Source: Anaerotignum sp. (GTDB taxonomy: Bacteria; Bacillota; Clostridia; Lachnospirales; Anaerotignaceae). Taken from it: DNA of 17,969 nucleotides. Below, one piece after another: positions 1 to 7,537 of this stretch. The notes under the pieces were generated by a model that saw nothing but the letters and a program-made list of their open reading frames with translations, was not told the DNA's origin and did no database searches. The stretch's first letter is position 1, and each line of letters begins with the position of its first letter. Both the position numbers and the translations under genes were made by a program. The stretch is from positions 1 through 17,969 of the forward strand of contig JAHHTX010000037.1 of assembly GCA_020024255.1 (NCBI GenBank), written 5' to 3'.

Positions 1-40
1 TTGTTAATCTCTTTTGTACAATAACCTCCTTAAATTCCAT
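1..40 (-). CDS. Possible start of a gene running off the left edge (13 codons)
   Basis: From the ATG at 38-40 the minus strand reads MEFKEVIVQKRLT and is still open at the window edge. A weak GGAAAG ribosome-site-like stretch lies 9 nt upstream. The opening loosely resembles nitroreductase-family N-termini (MEF-x-EV-x-x-KR), but 13 residues cannot prove a family. The stretch TAAGGAGGT at 24-32, inside these codons, looks like a strong Shine-Dalgarno. The true start could therefore be downstream and off-window, in which case this is leader sequence. It lies beyond the terminator at 114-166, so it belongs to a different transcription unit from rtcB. Confidence 0.3.
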   Translation of the reverse strand, partial: MEFKEVIVQKRLT

Positions 41-113
41 GACTGTTTTCTTTCCAATTACAGCCCATCACTCTTCAAAGAACTTCTTCTTCCGAAGTAT
101 CCTTTTTTCCTTA

Positions 114-166
114 CATAAAAGAAACCCCCAAACCGGTAAGCCTATCTTACATCAGTTTGAGGGTTT
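114..166 (-). terminator. Rho-independent terminator downstream of rtcB
   Basis: Arms at 155-166 (GTTTGAGGGTTT on plus) and 122-133 pair at 11 of 12 positions. A second 5-bp stem (136-140 with 146-150) sits inside the loop. On the minus strand the hairpin is followed by a U-rich tail, TTTCTTTTATG. On the plus strand no T-run follows, so it acts most plausibly on minus-strand transcripts coming from rtcB. Confidence 0.65.
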
Positions 167-248
167 ACGAAAACTTCGGGAGAATTAGAATTACAATGCA
201 CATCATAAAAAACATATTTTATTTTTTTCATTCTATATCCCATAAATC

Positions 249-274
249 AAAACTACCTGCTAAGCGGATAGTTT
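249..274 (-). other. Bulged hairpin just after rtcB
   Basis: Outer arms AAACTA and TAGTTT enclose CC/GG and GC/GC pairs, separated by single-base bulges, around a three-base loop. The tail on minus (TTTTGATTTATGG) is only weakly T-rich. It may be a weak terminator or an RNA 3'-end stabiliser lying ahead of the clearer terminator at 114-166. The rest of 167-313 is A/T-rich with no recognised gene; a 28-codon reading frame that overlaps the rtcB stop is discussed under findings. Confidence 0.3.
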
Positions 275-313
275 GAAGGTGTAGACAAAATCGCCTCCTG
301 CCATACCTTTGCA

Positions 314-1522
314 TCAATCTTCCTCTCCTGCTTTGAAATTGTAAATCGGTCGAATAACTTTTATCACTTCAGCTGTAGGACCAATGTTATCCAAAATATC
401 CTGCATATCTTTATAAGCCATGGGGCACTCATCTAAAGTTGATTTGCTTACAGATGTAGTATAAATTTCTGACATCTGTTTCTTAAATTCAGAAACCGTA
501 AATGACTGTTTTGCCTCTCCTCTGCTCATGAGCCGTCCGGCTCCATGGGGTGCGGAATAATTCCAATCTTCATTTCCTTTTCCAATACAAATTATACTGC
601 CGTCCCGCATATTGATGGGAATGAGAAGCTGTTCTCCCACTTTGGCAGATACTGCCCCTTTTCGCAATATCATTTGCTCTGTGTCTATGTAATTATGGAT
701 AGTCGTAAACTGTTCCTCCACATGGAACTTCATTCCCTTAACTATCTCATCTATCATTGCCTGACGATTCAGCATAGCAAAATGTTGGACAATCTTCATA
801 TCATGGATATACTGGTCAAATAGCTCTCCGCTTACATAAGCAAGGGATTTTGGGATACCGGTCTGTTTTTGTTTTTTTAAGCGTTTGATTTCTTTTTGAA
901 TTTCCTTTTCACGACCATCTGCTTTCATCTGTGTGATCAGTTGTGCCAAAGAAGCGTCATCTGTATGGTTCAGCACATTGTAGCCTTCCTCTTGGTAGTA
1001 CTTTGCCACTTCCACACCAAGATGTCTGCTGCCTGAATGTACCACAACATAAAGATTCCCCTCATTATCTTGGTCAACCTCAATAAAATGGTTTCCACCA
1101 CCCAAAGTACCAATGCTTTTCTCCGCACGAGGCAGATCAATGTATTTTGCACAGTATAATTCTGAAAGATCAATTTCATTCAGATATTTATGTGCTTTCT
1201 CCCGAATAGAAAACCCAGACGGTATTTTCTGATAAATCAATTTGTCTAATTTTTGCAGTTCTATATGGGATTCACGAATGCGAATGGTTTCCATGCCACA
1301 GCCAATATCCACGCCTACAAGATTTGGCACTACCTTATCTGTGATGGTCATTGTTGTGCCAATGGTACAGCCTGCACCGGCATGTATATCAGGCATCAGA
1401 CGAATACGGCTGCCTGTTGTAAATTCTTGATTGCACAGTTCCTGTACTTGAGCAATGGAAGCACTGTCCACAACATCCGTAAATATTTTTGCCTCATTAT
1501 ATTTTCCTTTAATTTCAATCAT
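314..1522 (-). CDS. rtcB: RtcB-type RNA ligase (GTP-dependent 3'-phosphate/5'-OH ligase)
   Basis: The 402-residue product matches the short bacterial RtcB form across its full length. RtcB joins RNA 3'-phosphate (or 2',3'-cyclic phosphate) ends to 5'-OH ends through a GMP-histidine intermediate, using Mn2+ in the cytoplasm. Visible motifs are MPDIHAGAGCTIG (43-55), GVDIGCGM (70-77, metal-binding C75), GGGNHFIE (141-148, H145), VHSGSRHLG (161-169, H162), HNYID (276-280) and SAPHGAGR (323-330), where H326 is the expected guanylylated histidine. All key residues appear intact. The ATG is preceded by a GAGGA ribosome site 4 nt away. No archease, RtcA or release factor PrfH gene is visible beside it. 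It appears to be its own unit, since a terminator ends pyc upstream and another follows rtcB. The family is clear; the cellular substrate (tRNA repair, rRNA repair or other) is not shown by the sequence. Confidence 0.95.
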   Translation of the reverse strand: MIEIKGKYNEAKIFTDVVDSASIAQVQELCNQEFTTGSRIRLMPDIHAGAGCTIGTTMTITDKVVPNLVGVDIGCGMETIRIRESHIELQKLDKLIYQKIPSGFSIREKAHKYLNEIDLSELYCAKYIDLPRAEKSIGTLGGGNHFIEVDQDNEGNLYVVVHSGSRHLGVEVAKYYQEEGYNVLNHTDDASLAQLITQMKADGREKEIQKEIKRLKKQKQTGIPKSLAYVSGELFDQYIHDMKIVQHFAMLNRQAMIDEIVKGMKFHVEEQFTTIHNYIDTEQMILRKGAVSAKVGEQLLIPINMRDGSIICIGKGNEDWNYSAPHGAGRLMSRGEAKQSFTVSEFKKQMSEIYTTSVSKSTLDECPMAYKDMQDILDNIGPTAEVIKVIRPIYNFKAGEED

Positions 1523-1842
1523 AAGTTCCTCACCAGTCTTAACATTCTATTCATTATCTCATTTTATACAGCAATACAGCCATTGGAACAGACAGCACTG
1601 TACACTTCCACCATCGACTGACTCTTGAATGATTTCTTTCTGTTCCTCGTCCCACATAGGGCCTGTGCCAGACTTGAAACTGCCAAAGGAAAAATACCTC
1701 TTTGGCACTCCATTCTGCTGTGTACTTTTTATCCCATATTCCTTTTGGTATAAAAAATCACCCCATCTGTTAAACCGCATATCGTACTTCTAACAAATGG
1801 GGTGTAGTTCATTTCCGAAAACTCTGCCTTATTTCATACTTT
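1523..1842. other. 320-bp gap between pyc and rtcB without a convincing gene
   Basis: The pyc terminator occupies 1751-1804. A second perfect 8-bp inverted repeat (TGCCAAAG at 1681-1688, CTTTGGCA at 1700-1707) lies in the middle. A 73-codon minus-strand frame (1559-1780) fills most of the gap, but its ATG lies in the loop of the terminator and has no good ribosome site. AT-rich TATAAA/GATAAT-like sequences near 1545-1568 could hold the rtcB -10 element, but no matching -35 stands out. Confidence 0.5.
1751..1804 (-). terminator. Rho-independent terminator of pyc
   Basis: Arms at 1791-1804 (TAACAAATGGGGTG on plus) and 1759-1772 (CACCCCATCTGTTA) pair at 13 of 14 positions around an 18-nt loop. 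On the minus strand the stem is immediately followed by ATTTTTTA. It begins 38 bp after the pyc stop codon, as expected for the end of that transcript. Confidence 0.85.
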
Positions 1843-4800
1843 TTATTCTTCTGCGTCTTTCTTTACAAAGGAAATCAGCAAATCGCCCTGACTTACTTTT
1901 TCGCCTTCCACGGCATAAATCTTATCGATTACACTGTCTTCTTTCGCCACAACAGATGTTTCCATTTTCATCGCTTCTACTGTCAAAAGCGGCTGGTTCT
2001 TCTTCACTTCGTCCCCTTCTTTTACCAGTATCTTGCTAATTGTACCAGGAATTGCAGAACCAAGGTGAGAAGGATTGTTTTTATCTGCTTTCAACTTTCT
2101 GTCGCTCTTGACTTCCAGATGCTTATCAAGTACACGAACTTCACGCATAACACCATTAATTTCAAATGTCAACGAACGGAAACCTTCAGCATCAGGTTCA
2201 GACATATCCAAATATTTGATTAAGATATCTTTCCCTTCGCCAATTTCAATGACAGTTTCTTCATTTTTTGCTAAACCATAGAAGAAAACGTCACTGGACA
2301 GCTTGGAAACGTCTGTATAGTATTCCCAGTGATAGCAGTAATCATCGTATACCTTTGGATACATGGCATAACTGATGATATTTCTGGGGTTGATTCTTTT
2401 CATGGTATGGGTTTCCAGAAGATGTTTTTCAATGCCTTCCAAATCTGCAGGAGGCATCAATCCACCTACTCTACCTGTAATCGGTGTTTTGCCTTTCAGT
2501 ACAATCTTCTGTAATTCTTCAGGGAAGCCGCCTTCCGGCTGCCCAATATTCCCCATAAAGTAGTCTACAACGGAATCGGGATAGGAAAGATCTTTTCCTT
2601 CTGTCAAGATGTTATCCTTTGTCAAACCATTTTTGGACATGAAAATCGCCATATCCCCAACAACTTTAGATGAAGGTGTTACCTTTACAATATTCCCCAA
2701 AAGGTCATTGGCTTGTTTGTACAGATGTTTGATTTCTTCAAAGTTATCCTCAGAACCCATGGCTTTTACCTGTGCCAGCAAGTTGGAATATTGTCCGCCG
2801 GGAATTTCATACTTATAAATTTCTGTATTTGGTGTTTTCATTTCACTTTCAAAACCAGTGAAAATCTGACGCACTCCCTGATAATACTGACTCAATTCGA
2901 TTAACTGATCCGGGTCAAGTCCTGTATCACGTTCTGTTCCTCTCAGTGCTTCTACAACTGCATTCATGGAAGGCTGGCTGGTCAAAGAACTCATGGACTG
3001 AATGGCAAGGTCAACAATGTCTACGCCTGCTTCAGATGCCATAAGCACAGTGCTGACACCGTTGCCTGTGGTATCATGGGTATGCAGATGCAGAGGAATA
3101 TGCAGTTCTTGTTTCAATGTGCTAAATAATTTCTTTGCAGCATAAGGTTTCAAAAGACCTGCCATATCCTTGATGGCAAAAATATGACAACCCAATGCTT
3201 CCAATTCTTTTGCTTTCCGTACATAATAGTCCAGTGTGTACTTTGTTTCATTGGGATCCAAAATATCCCCTGTATAACAAATTGCACCTTCTACAATCTT
3301 ATCCGTTTTCAATGCTTCTTCAATAGGCATCTTCATATTTTCAACCCAGTTCAAGCTGTCAAAAATACGGAATACATCTACCCCACGTTCTGCGGAAATT
3401 TTGATAAATTCTTTTACCACGTTATCGGGATAGTTTGCATAACCTACAGCATTTGATGCACGCAAAAGCATCTGTATCAATGTATTGGGCATTGCTTTGG
3501 AAAGCTGCTGCAAACGAATCCAAGGAGATTCTTTCAAGAAACGATAAGCAACGTCAAATGTTGCGCCACCCCATGCTTCTACGGAAAAAGCATTTTCCAT
3601 TGCCATATTGGTTGCAGGTGCTGCCACCATCAAATCTCTTGTACGCAGTCTGGTTGCCATCAAGGACTGATGTGCGTCACGCATAGTTGTATCTGTTACA
3701 TACAGACGCTTATCCTTCATAATACTCTGGGTAAAGTCCTTTGCACCCATTTTCAGGAAAGCATTCTTTGCACCATTGACAGGAATTGTAGAGCCATCTT
3801 CTGCTTTACCAAAAGATGGAGGAACAATGCGGTCAAATTCCGGCTTTTTACCTCTGGATTCATTAACAATCTGATTCCCAATAAATTCTGCAATTTTTGT
3901 TGCACGGTTCTGTCCCAATACAATGTGGAACAATTCCGGTGTATTTTCAATAAATGTTGTGGTACATTTTCCTTTGTTCCATGTTTCACTCTGCAATACA
4001 TTGATCAGAAAAGGAATATTGGTTTTTACGCCACGGATTCTGGTTTCTTTGATGGCACGAATTGCCTTTTTTGTTGCTCCTGCAAAAGTTCTGTCATGGG
4101 CAATAATTTTTACCAACAAGCTGTCATAATACGGGGTAATTTCCCCACCTGCGTGTGCAGTACCACCGTCCAAACGAATACCATTGCCGGCAGGGGAGCG
4201 ATATACGCTAATTTTTCCTGTATCCGGCAAGAAGTTGTTTGATGGGTCTTCTGTCGTAACACGAAGCTGAATGGAATATCCATTGCTCTGCACATCGTCC
4301 TGAGAAGCAATGCCAATTTCAGGAGAATCCAACGCATAACCTTCTTCTATCAATATCTGTGCCTGTACAATATCAATTCCTGTAACAGCTTCAGATACGG
4401 TATGTTCTACCTGGATACGAGGATTCATTTCAATGAAATAGTAGTTTTCATCTGCATCTACCAAAAATTCCAGTGTACCCGCATTTTTATATCCAACGTG
4501 CTTAGTCAAACGAACTGCATCTGCAAAAATCTTTTTTCTTGTGGCATCGCTGACTGTAAAAGCAGGTGCAAATTCCACAACCTTCTGATGACGTCTTTGC
4601 ACAGAACAGTCACGGTCAAAGAGATGTACGACGTTGCCATATTTATCTGCCAACATTTGTACTTCAATGTGTTTGGGGTCACGCAAATATTTTTCCACGA
4701 AAATTTTGTCGTCCCCAAAAGCTTTCTTTGCTTCGTTTCTTGCTTCCTCAAATTCTTTTGGCATTTCTTCTGCACTGTTTACAATACGCATACCTCGGCC

Positions 4801-5319
4801 GCCGCCGCCGTTTGATGCTTTCAGCATAACAGGATAACCAACTCTTTCTGCAACTTCCATGATTTCATCTAGGTTTCTGATGGCATGGTCTACACCGGGA
4901 ATAATGGGCACATTACATTCGTTTGCCATTTTCTTGGAAGAAATTTTGTCCCCCATTCTGTACATTACATCTACATCTGGGCCAATAAAAGCAATGCCGG
5001 CTTTATCACAGGCTTCTACAAATTCAGGATTTTCGGAAAGAAAACCGTAACCTGGGTGAATGGCATCTACATTTTTTGCTTTTGCAATTTTGATGATGTT
5101 ATCAATATCCAAATAAGCATCAATGGGGCCTTTTTCCGGATTCAGCATATATGCCTCATCTGTTTTTGTACGGAATAAAGAATATTTATCTTCTTTTGAA
5201 AAAATACCCACTGTCTGAATTCCAAGTTCACTCAAGGCACGATATACACGAATGGCAATTTCACCACGATTTGCAACCATAACTTTTTTAAACTTTTTAA
5301 TGTCTACATTTTTTTGCAT
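1843..5319 (-). CDS. pyc: Pyruvate carboxylase (single-chain, biotin-dependent)
   Basis: The 1158-residue product has the full domain order of one-polypeptide pyruvate carboxylases, which make oxaloacetate from pyruvate, bicarbonate and ATP in the cytoplasm. The biotin carboxylase part (about 10-460) has the glycine-rich ATP loop GGGGRG (171-176) and EMNPRIQVEHTV (297-308). The carboxyltransferase TIM barrel (about 535-830) has RDAHQS (547-552, metal-binding Asp), IKDMAG (715-720, carbamylated Lys) and HLHTHD (744-749, metal-binding His pair). The PYC/OADA region follows, then a biotinyl domain with VEAMKME (1114-1120), K1118 being the biotin site. AGGAGG lies 9 nt before the ATG. It has its own promoter (5377-5405) and terminator (1751-1804), so it is probably monocistronic. 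In an anaerobe it would supply C4 acids and aspartate-family precursors; that role is inferred from family knowledge. No frameshift or missing catalytic residue is seen. Confidence 0.97.
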   Translation of the reverse strand: MQKNVDIKKFKKVMVANRGEIAIRVYRALSELGIQTVGIFSKEDKYSLFRTKTDEAYMLNPEKGPIDAYLDIDNIIKIAKAKNVDAIHPGYGFLSENPEFVEACDKAGIAFIGPDVDVMYRMGDKISSKKMANECNVPIIPGVDHAIRNLDEIMEVAERVGYPVMLKASNGGGGRGMRIVNSAEEMPKEFEEARNEAKKAFGDDKIFVEKYLRDPKHIEVQMLADKYGNVVHLFDRDCSVQRRHQKVVEFAPAFTVSDATRKKIFADAVRLTKHVGYKNAGTLEFLVDADENYYFIEMNPRIQVEHTVSEAVTGIDIVQAQILIEEGYALDSPEIGIASQDDVQSNGYSIQLRVTTEDPSNNFLPDTGKISVYRSPAGNGIRLDGGTAHAGGEITPYYDSLLVKIIAHDRTFAGATKKAIRAIKETRIRGVKTNIPFLINVLQSETWNKGKCTTTFIENTPELFHIVLGQNRATKIAEFIGNQIVNESRGKKPEFDRIVPPSFGKAEDGSTIPVNGAKNAFLKMGAKDFTQSIMKDKRLYVTDTTMRDAHQSLMATRLRTRDLMVAAPATNMAMENAFSVEAWGGATFDVAYRFLKESPWIRLQQLSKAMPNTLIQMLLRASNAVGYANYPDNVVKEFIKISAERGVDVFRIFDSLNWVENMKMPIEEALKTDKIVEGAICYTGDILDPNETKYTLDYYVRKAKELEALGCHIFAIKDMAGLLKPYAAKKLFSTLKQELHIPLHLHTHDTTGNGVSTVLMASEAGVDIVDLAIQSMSSLTSQPSMNAVVEALRGTERDTGLDPDQLIELSQYYQGVRQIFTGFESEMKTPNTEIYKYEIPGGQYSNLLAQVKAMGSEDNFEEIKHLYKQANDLLGNIVKVTPSSKVVGDMAIFMSKNGLTKDNILTEGKDLSYPDSVVDYFMGNIGQPEGGFPEELQKIVLKGKTPITGRVGGLMPPADLEGIEKHLLETHTMKRINPRNIISYAMYPKVYDDYCYHWEYYTDVSKLSSDVFFYGLAKNEETVIEIGEGKDILIKYLDMSEPDAEGFRSLTFEINGVMREVRVLDKHLEVKSDRKLKADKNNPSHLGSAIPGTISKILVKEGDEVKKNQPLLTVEAMKMETSVVAKEDSVIDKIYAVEGEKVSQGDLLISFVKKDAEE

Positions 5320-5376
5320 CTCTTATGACCTCCTTTTCTCTACTGAAACACATTTGTCCGTATTTGTTATTTTTCC

Positions 5377-5405
5377 ATTATAGTATATGTTGCGCCAATA
5401 GTAAA
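5377..5405 (-). promoter_or_regulatory. Sigma-A type promoter of pyc
   Basis: On the minus strand a -35-like TTTACT (5400-5405) and a perfect TATAAT (5377-5382) are separated by 17 bp. The predicted start of transcription is near 5370, giving a leader of about 50 nt before the pyc ATG. It lies in the short gap after radA, where no clear radA terminator is visible. Confidence 0.7.
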
Positions 5406-5433
5406 GAATAGAAATAAAGACATTCCCTATTTT

Positions 5434-6822
5434 TCATCTTTTTTCTCTTTTCTCCTGTGCCAAAACCCACTGTATCACCTGTGAAAGCGTTCTGCATTCT
5501 ACAACGCAGATTGGGGTAAATTCCTCTCTGTGTACTGCTCCTTCTGCCGTAATCACATAACTGTAACCCATGCGATTTAATTCTTTTATGCGGGATTCCA
5601 TAGCAGGCACCCGCTTCAATTCCCCTGTCAGTCCCACATCGGCAATAAATGCCCAGTCTGATGGCAAAGGAATATTCTTGACGGAAGAAACAATGCTCAT
5701 CAATACCGCCAAATTTGCCCCTTGTTCCTTCAGCTGCAATCCTCCTGTTGTTTTTACCACAACATTCTTATCATAGAGCTTGATATTGCCTCTCTGTTCC
5801 AAAATGGAAAGCAGCGTATTGAGCGCATCTTTTTTCATATGTTCGCTAATACGGGAAGGATACGGCGTAAAAGACTGGGAAACCAAACTTTCTACTTCTG
5901 CCACCACAGGACGGGAGCCTTCCCGCAGCACTGTAACCGCACTGCCAGATACGGCTTCATCTGCTTGTCTCTTTGTAATAAAGTACGCAGAAGGATTATC
6001 GATGGATTGCAGTCCTTTTTCCGTCATGGCAAAAAATCCCATTTCTCCCGTACTGCCGAAACGGTTTTTCGTTGCCGTCAGCCCACGCAGTTCATCTGCC
6101 CCCTCTCCTTCCATGACAAGAACAGTGTCCACCAGATGTTCTAAGGCACGAAGTCCTGCAATTTCATCGTTTTTGTTCATTTGCCCAATCATGAGAACTG
6201 CCCTTGGACGGGCTTTATTTTTCGCACACTGCACCAAAGCAGCAGCACATTCCATGGTCTGTGTGGGGTTTCCCGCACGGGAAGGAGAGAATTCCGCAAG
6301 GGCAAACGTTTGGATACTATCCAATATAATGAAATCCGCATCTGTTTCTGTAATTGCATCTAATACTGCGTCCATAGAAGTGTTGGCAAGAATCCAAATA
6401 TTCTCCTCTATATTTTCCAAAATACGGTCTGCTCTGCCCTTAATCTGACTTTCGCTTTCCTCCCCTGACGCATACAGCACACGCAATCCATTTTTTGCCA
6501 ACTGGCAAGCGGAAAGCAGTGCAAGTGTGGATTTTCCACCGCCGGGAGGAGAAGTCAAAATGGTAACAGAATCTCTCACTATACCGCCGCCAAGGACACG
6601 GTCAAATTCCGAAATACCTGTATAGATACGACTTTCCTTTTTATTCTCCACCTGTGACAAACGGGAAAGGGTTGCTCCTTCTTTTTTTATCGAAGAAACT
6701 GACTGTTTCCCCGTTATCTTTTCAGAAAAGGTATTCCACGCTCCGCAGTCAGGGCATTTTCCCATCCATTTTGCCGCCGTATATCCGCATTGGTTACAGG
6801 TATACATGGTTTTTTGCTTCAT
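5434..6822 (-). CDS. radA: DNA repair protein RadA (Sms)
   Basis: RadA is a RecA-like ATPase that promotes branch migration and processing of recombination intermediates. From the ATG at 6820-6822 it has 462 residues, the usual length. It shows a four-cysteine zinc finger (CNQC and CPDC, residues 9-12 and 23-26), a Walker A ending GGGKST (about 94-99), a Walker B FIILDSIQT (about 164-172), the RadA hallmark KNRFG (252-256), and a Lon-like C-terminal domain including DVGLTGELKRV. A GTG two codons earlier (6826-6828) is possible, but GAGG lies 7 nt before this ATG and only 1 nt before the GTG. The residues ahead of GGGKST are SPP rather than the usual G-D/E-P. It follows clpC and one small gene, recalling the clpC-radA order of Bacillus. 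A terminator lies just 30 bp upstream, so expression relies on readthrough or an unrecognised promoter. disA is not next to it. Confidence 0.95.
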   Translation of the reverse strand: MKQKTMYTCNQCGYTAAKWMGKCPDCGAWNTFSEKITGKQSVSSIKKEGATLSRLSQVENKKESRIYTGISEFDRVLGGGIVRDSVTILTSPPGGGKSTLALLSACQLAKNGLRVLYASGEESESQIKGRADRILENIEENIWILANTSMDAVLDAITETDADFIILDSIQTFALAEFSPSRAGNPTQTMECAAALVQCAKNKARPRAVLMIGQMNKNDEIAGLRALEHLVDTVLVMEGEGADELRGLTATKNRFGSTGEMGFFAMTEKGLQSIDNPSAYFITKRQADEAVSGSAVTVLREGSRPVVAEVESLVSQSFTPYPSRISEHMKKDALNTLLSILEQRGNIKLYDKNVVVKTTGGLQLKEQGANLAVLMSIVSSVKNIPLPSDWAFIADVGLTGELKRVPAMESRIKELNRMGYSYVITAEGAVHREEFTPICVVECRTLSQVIQWVLAQEKREKR

Positions 6823-6851
6823 CTCCACACCTCATTTTCTACTTTGTTTGT

Positions 6852-6892
6852 CATAAAATAAAATGGATAAACCCTTCAGATTTACCCATTTT
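6852..6892 (-). terminator. Terminator between the small unknown gene and radA
   Basis: Arms at 6881-6892 and 6860-6871 form a 12-bp stem (AAAATGGGTAAA with TTTATCCATTTT, one G-U pair as RNA) around a 9-nt loop. On minus it is followed by ATTTTATG. It lies 33 bp after the stop of the 6925-7338 gene and only about 30 bp before the radA start codon, so it may be a partial terminator that sets the level of radA readthrough. Confidence 0.65.
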
Positions 6893-6924
6893 ACTTATTG
6901 TACATTTTTTATTTGATGGCAATA

Positions 6925-7338
6925 TCAGATGATTTTTTCAATCCGCACTTTAGAGGTCTTGTTTTTTGTTTCCATACTAAAAGTAACCTTACCTGCCATA
7001 TTTGTTTTCATTTGCCCAATATTCACATCATCTAAAAGAATACGATATGCTGTTTCTGCTTCCAGTTCCAAAGTCATCTGCACATCTTCTGCTGCCTCTA
7101 CAATAAAAGATACGCCTTTCTCATTCATACAGAAATTATGTATTGTTGCGCCAGGAACGGCTTCCAAAAGCATCTTTCCATTTTTTTCTAATTTTGTGAT
7201 TTCATTGAATGTTTTCACTTTATACAAATCGCCGTGAACTTCAAAATCCATAACCTTCTTTTTTTCATCCATCAGATAATTTCCAAAGCTAATGCTGCCA
7301 TCATCTTCCTGTCTAATCAATTCTTCAATTACTGCCAT
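6925..7338 (-). CDS. Small protein of unknown function (family often labelled 'endosialidase' in Clostridia)
   Basis: The 137-residue soluble product has no signal peptide or membrane segment. Its alternating hydrophobic pattern suggests a small beta-rich domain, with phrases ISFGNYLMDEKKK, YKVKTFNEITKLEKNGK and LDDVNIGQMKTNMAGK. I recognise the pattern as a short family common in Clostridia that databases often call endosialidase. I see no catalytic signature of a sialidase, so the label should not be taken as function. The ATG at 7336-7338 is chosen because GGAGG lies 9 nt before it; an ATG two codons upstream would be only 3 nt from that site. The gene sits between clpC and radA, with its own promoter and terminator and a leader of about 128 nt, so it looks like a separately controlled insertion into an old clpC-radA neighbourhood. 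That the gene is real is well supported; its role is unknown. Confidence 0.8.
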   Translation of the reverse strand: MAVIEELIRQEDDGSISFGNYLMDEKKKVMDFEVHGDLYKVKTFNEITKLEKNGKMLLEAVPGATIHNFCMNEKGVSFIVEAAEDVQMTLELEAETAYRILLDDVNIGQMKTNMAGKVTFSMETKNKTSKVRIEKII

Positions 7339-7466
7339 TTCCATGTACCTCCCAAATTTCTATCTCCTTTTTCAATGAAAATTTGCTTTTTTTAAATAGC
7401 CGTTGCAGAAAACATTGCAGGATATTATATATGCACATATCCATGCAGAACTGCACATCTCATTTT
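7339..7466 (-). other. Structured 5' leader of the small unknown gene
   Basis: Between the predicted transcription start and the start codon lie short inverted repeats: TGCAG/CTGCA with a 2-nt loop (7444-7455) and GGATAT/ATATCC (7420-7425 with 7437-7442). The tetramer TGCA occurs six times between 7404 and 7469, counting one copy overlapping the start site. No known riboswitch consensus was recognised. Confidence 0.35.
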
Positions 7467-7472
7467 GCAGTC

Positions 7473-7481
7473 ATTATATCA
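7473..7481 (-). promoter_or_regulatory. Extended -10 promoter of the small unknown gene
   Basis: The minus strand reads TGATATAAT: a perfect TATAAT (7473-7478) preceded by TG-n (7479-7481). The -35 region 17 bp further up (TATACC) is poor, as is usual for extended -10 promoters. The transcription start is predicted near 7466. Confidence 0.6.
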
Positions 7482-7499
7482 CAAAATCCCGTATTGGTA

Positions 7500-7531
7500 T
7501 ATAGAAAATTTCTTTCATTCCTATAGAAAAT
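7500..7531. repeat. Short direct repeat downstream of clpC
   Basis: The 10-mer TATAGAAAAT occurs at 7500-7509 and again at 7522-7531, a 22-bp offset, or about two helical turns. It lies just after the clpC stop and upstream of the 7473-7481 promoter on the minus strand. It could be a binding site for a regulator of the small gene, or chance in AT-rich DNA. Confidence 0.3.
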
Positions 7532-7537
7532 CACAGC

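Noticed and set aside
61..110. Search for a promoter ahead of the left-edge frame
   Set aside because: A TGTAAT that could be a -10 lies near 55-60 but no acceptable -35 is found at 16-18 bp.
3670..4242. 190-codon plus-strand open frame inside pyc
   Set aside because: It is the antisense shadow of the biotin carboxylase region, whose minus-strand frame is fully conserved; the translated sequence is Cys/Phe-rich with no family pattern.
5780..6448. 222-codon plus-strand open frame inside radA
   Set aside because: Antisense to the conserved RadA core; Ser/Ala-rich, no ribosome site or motif.
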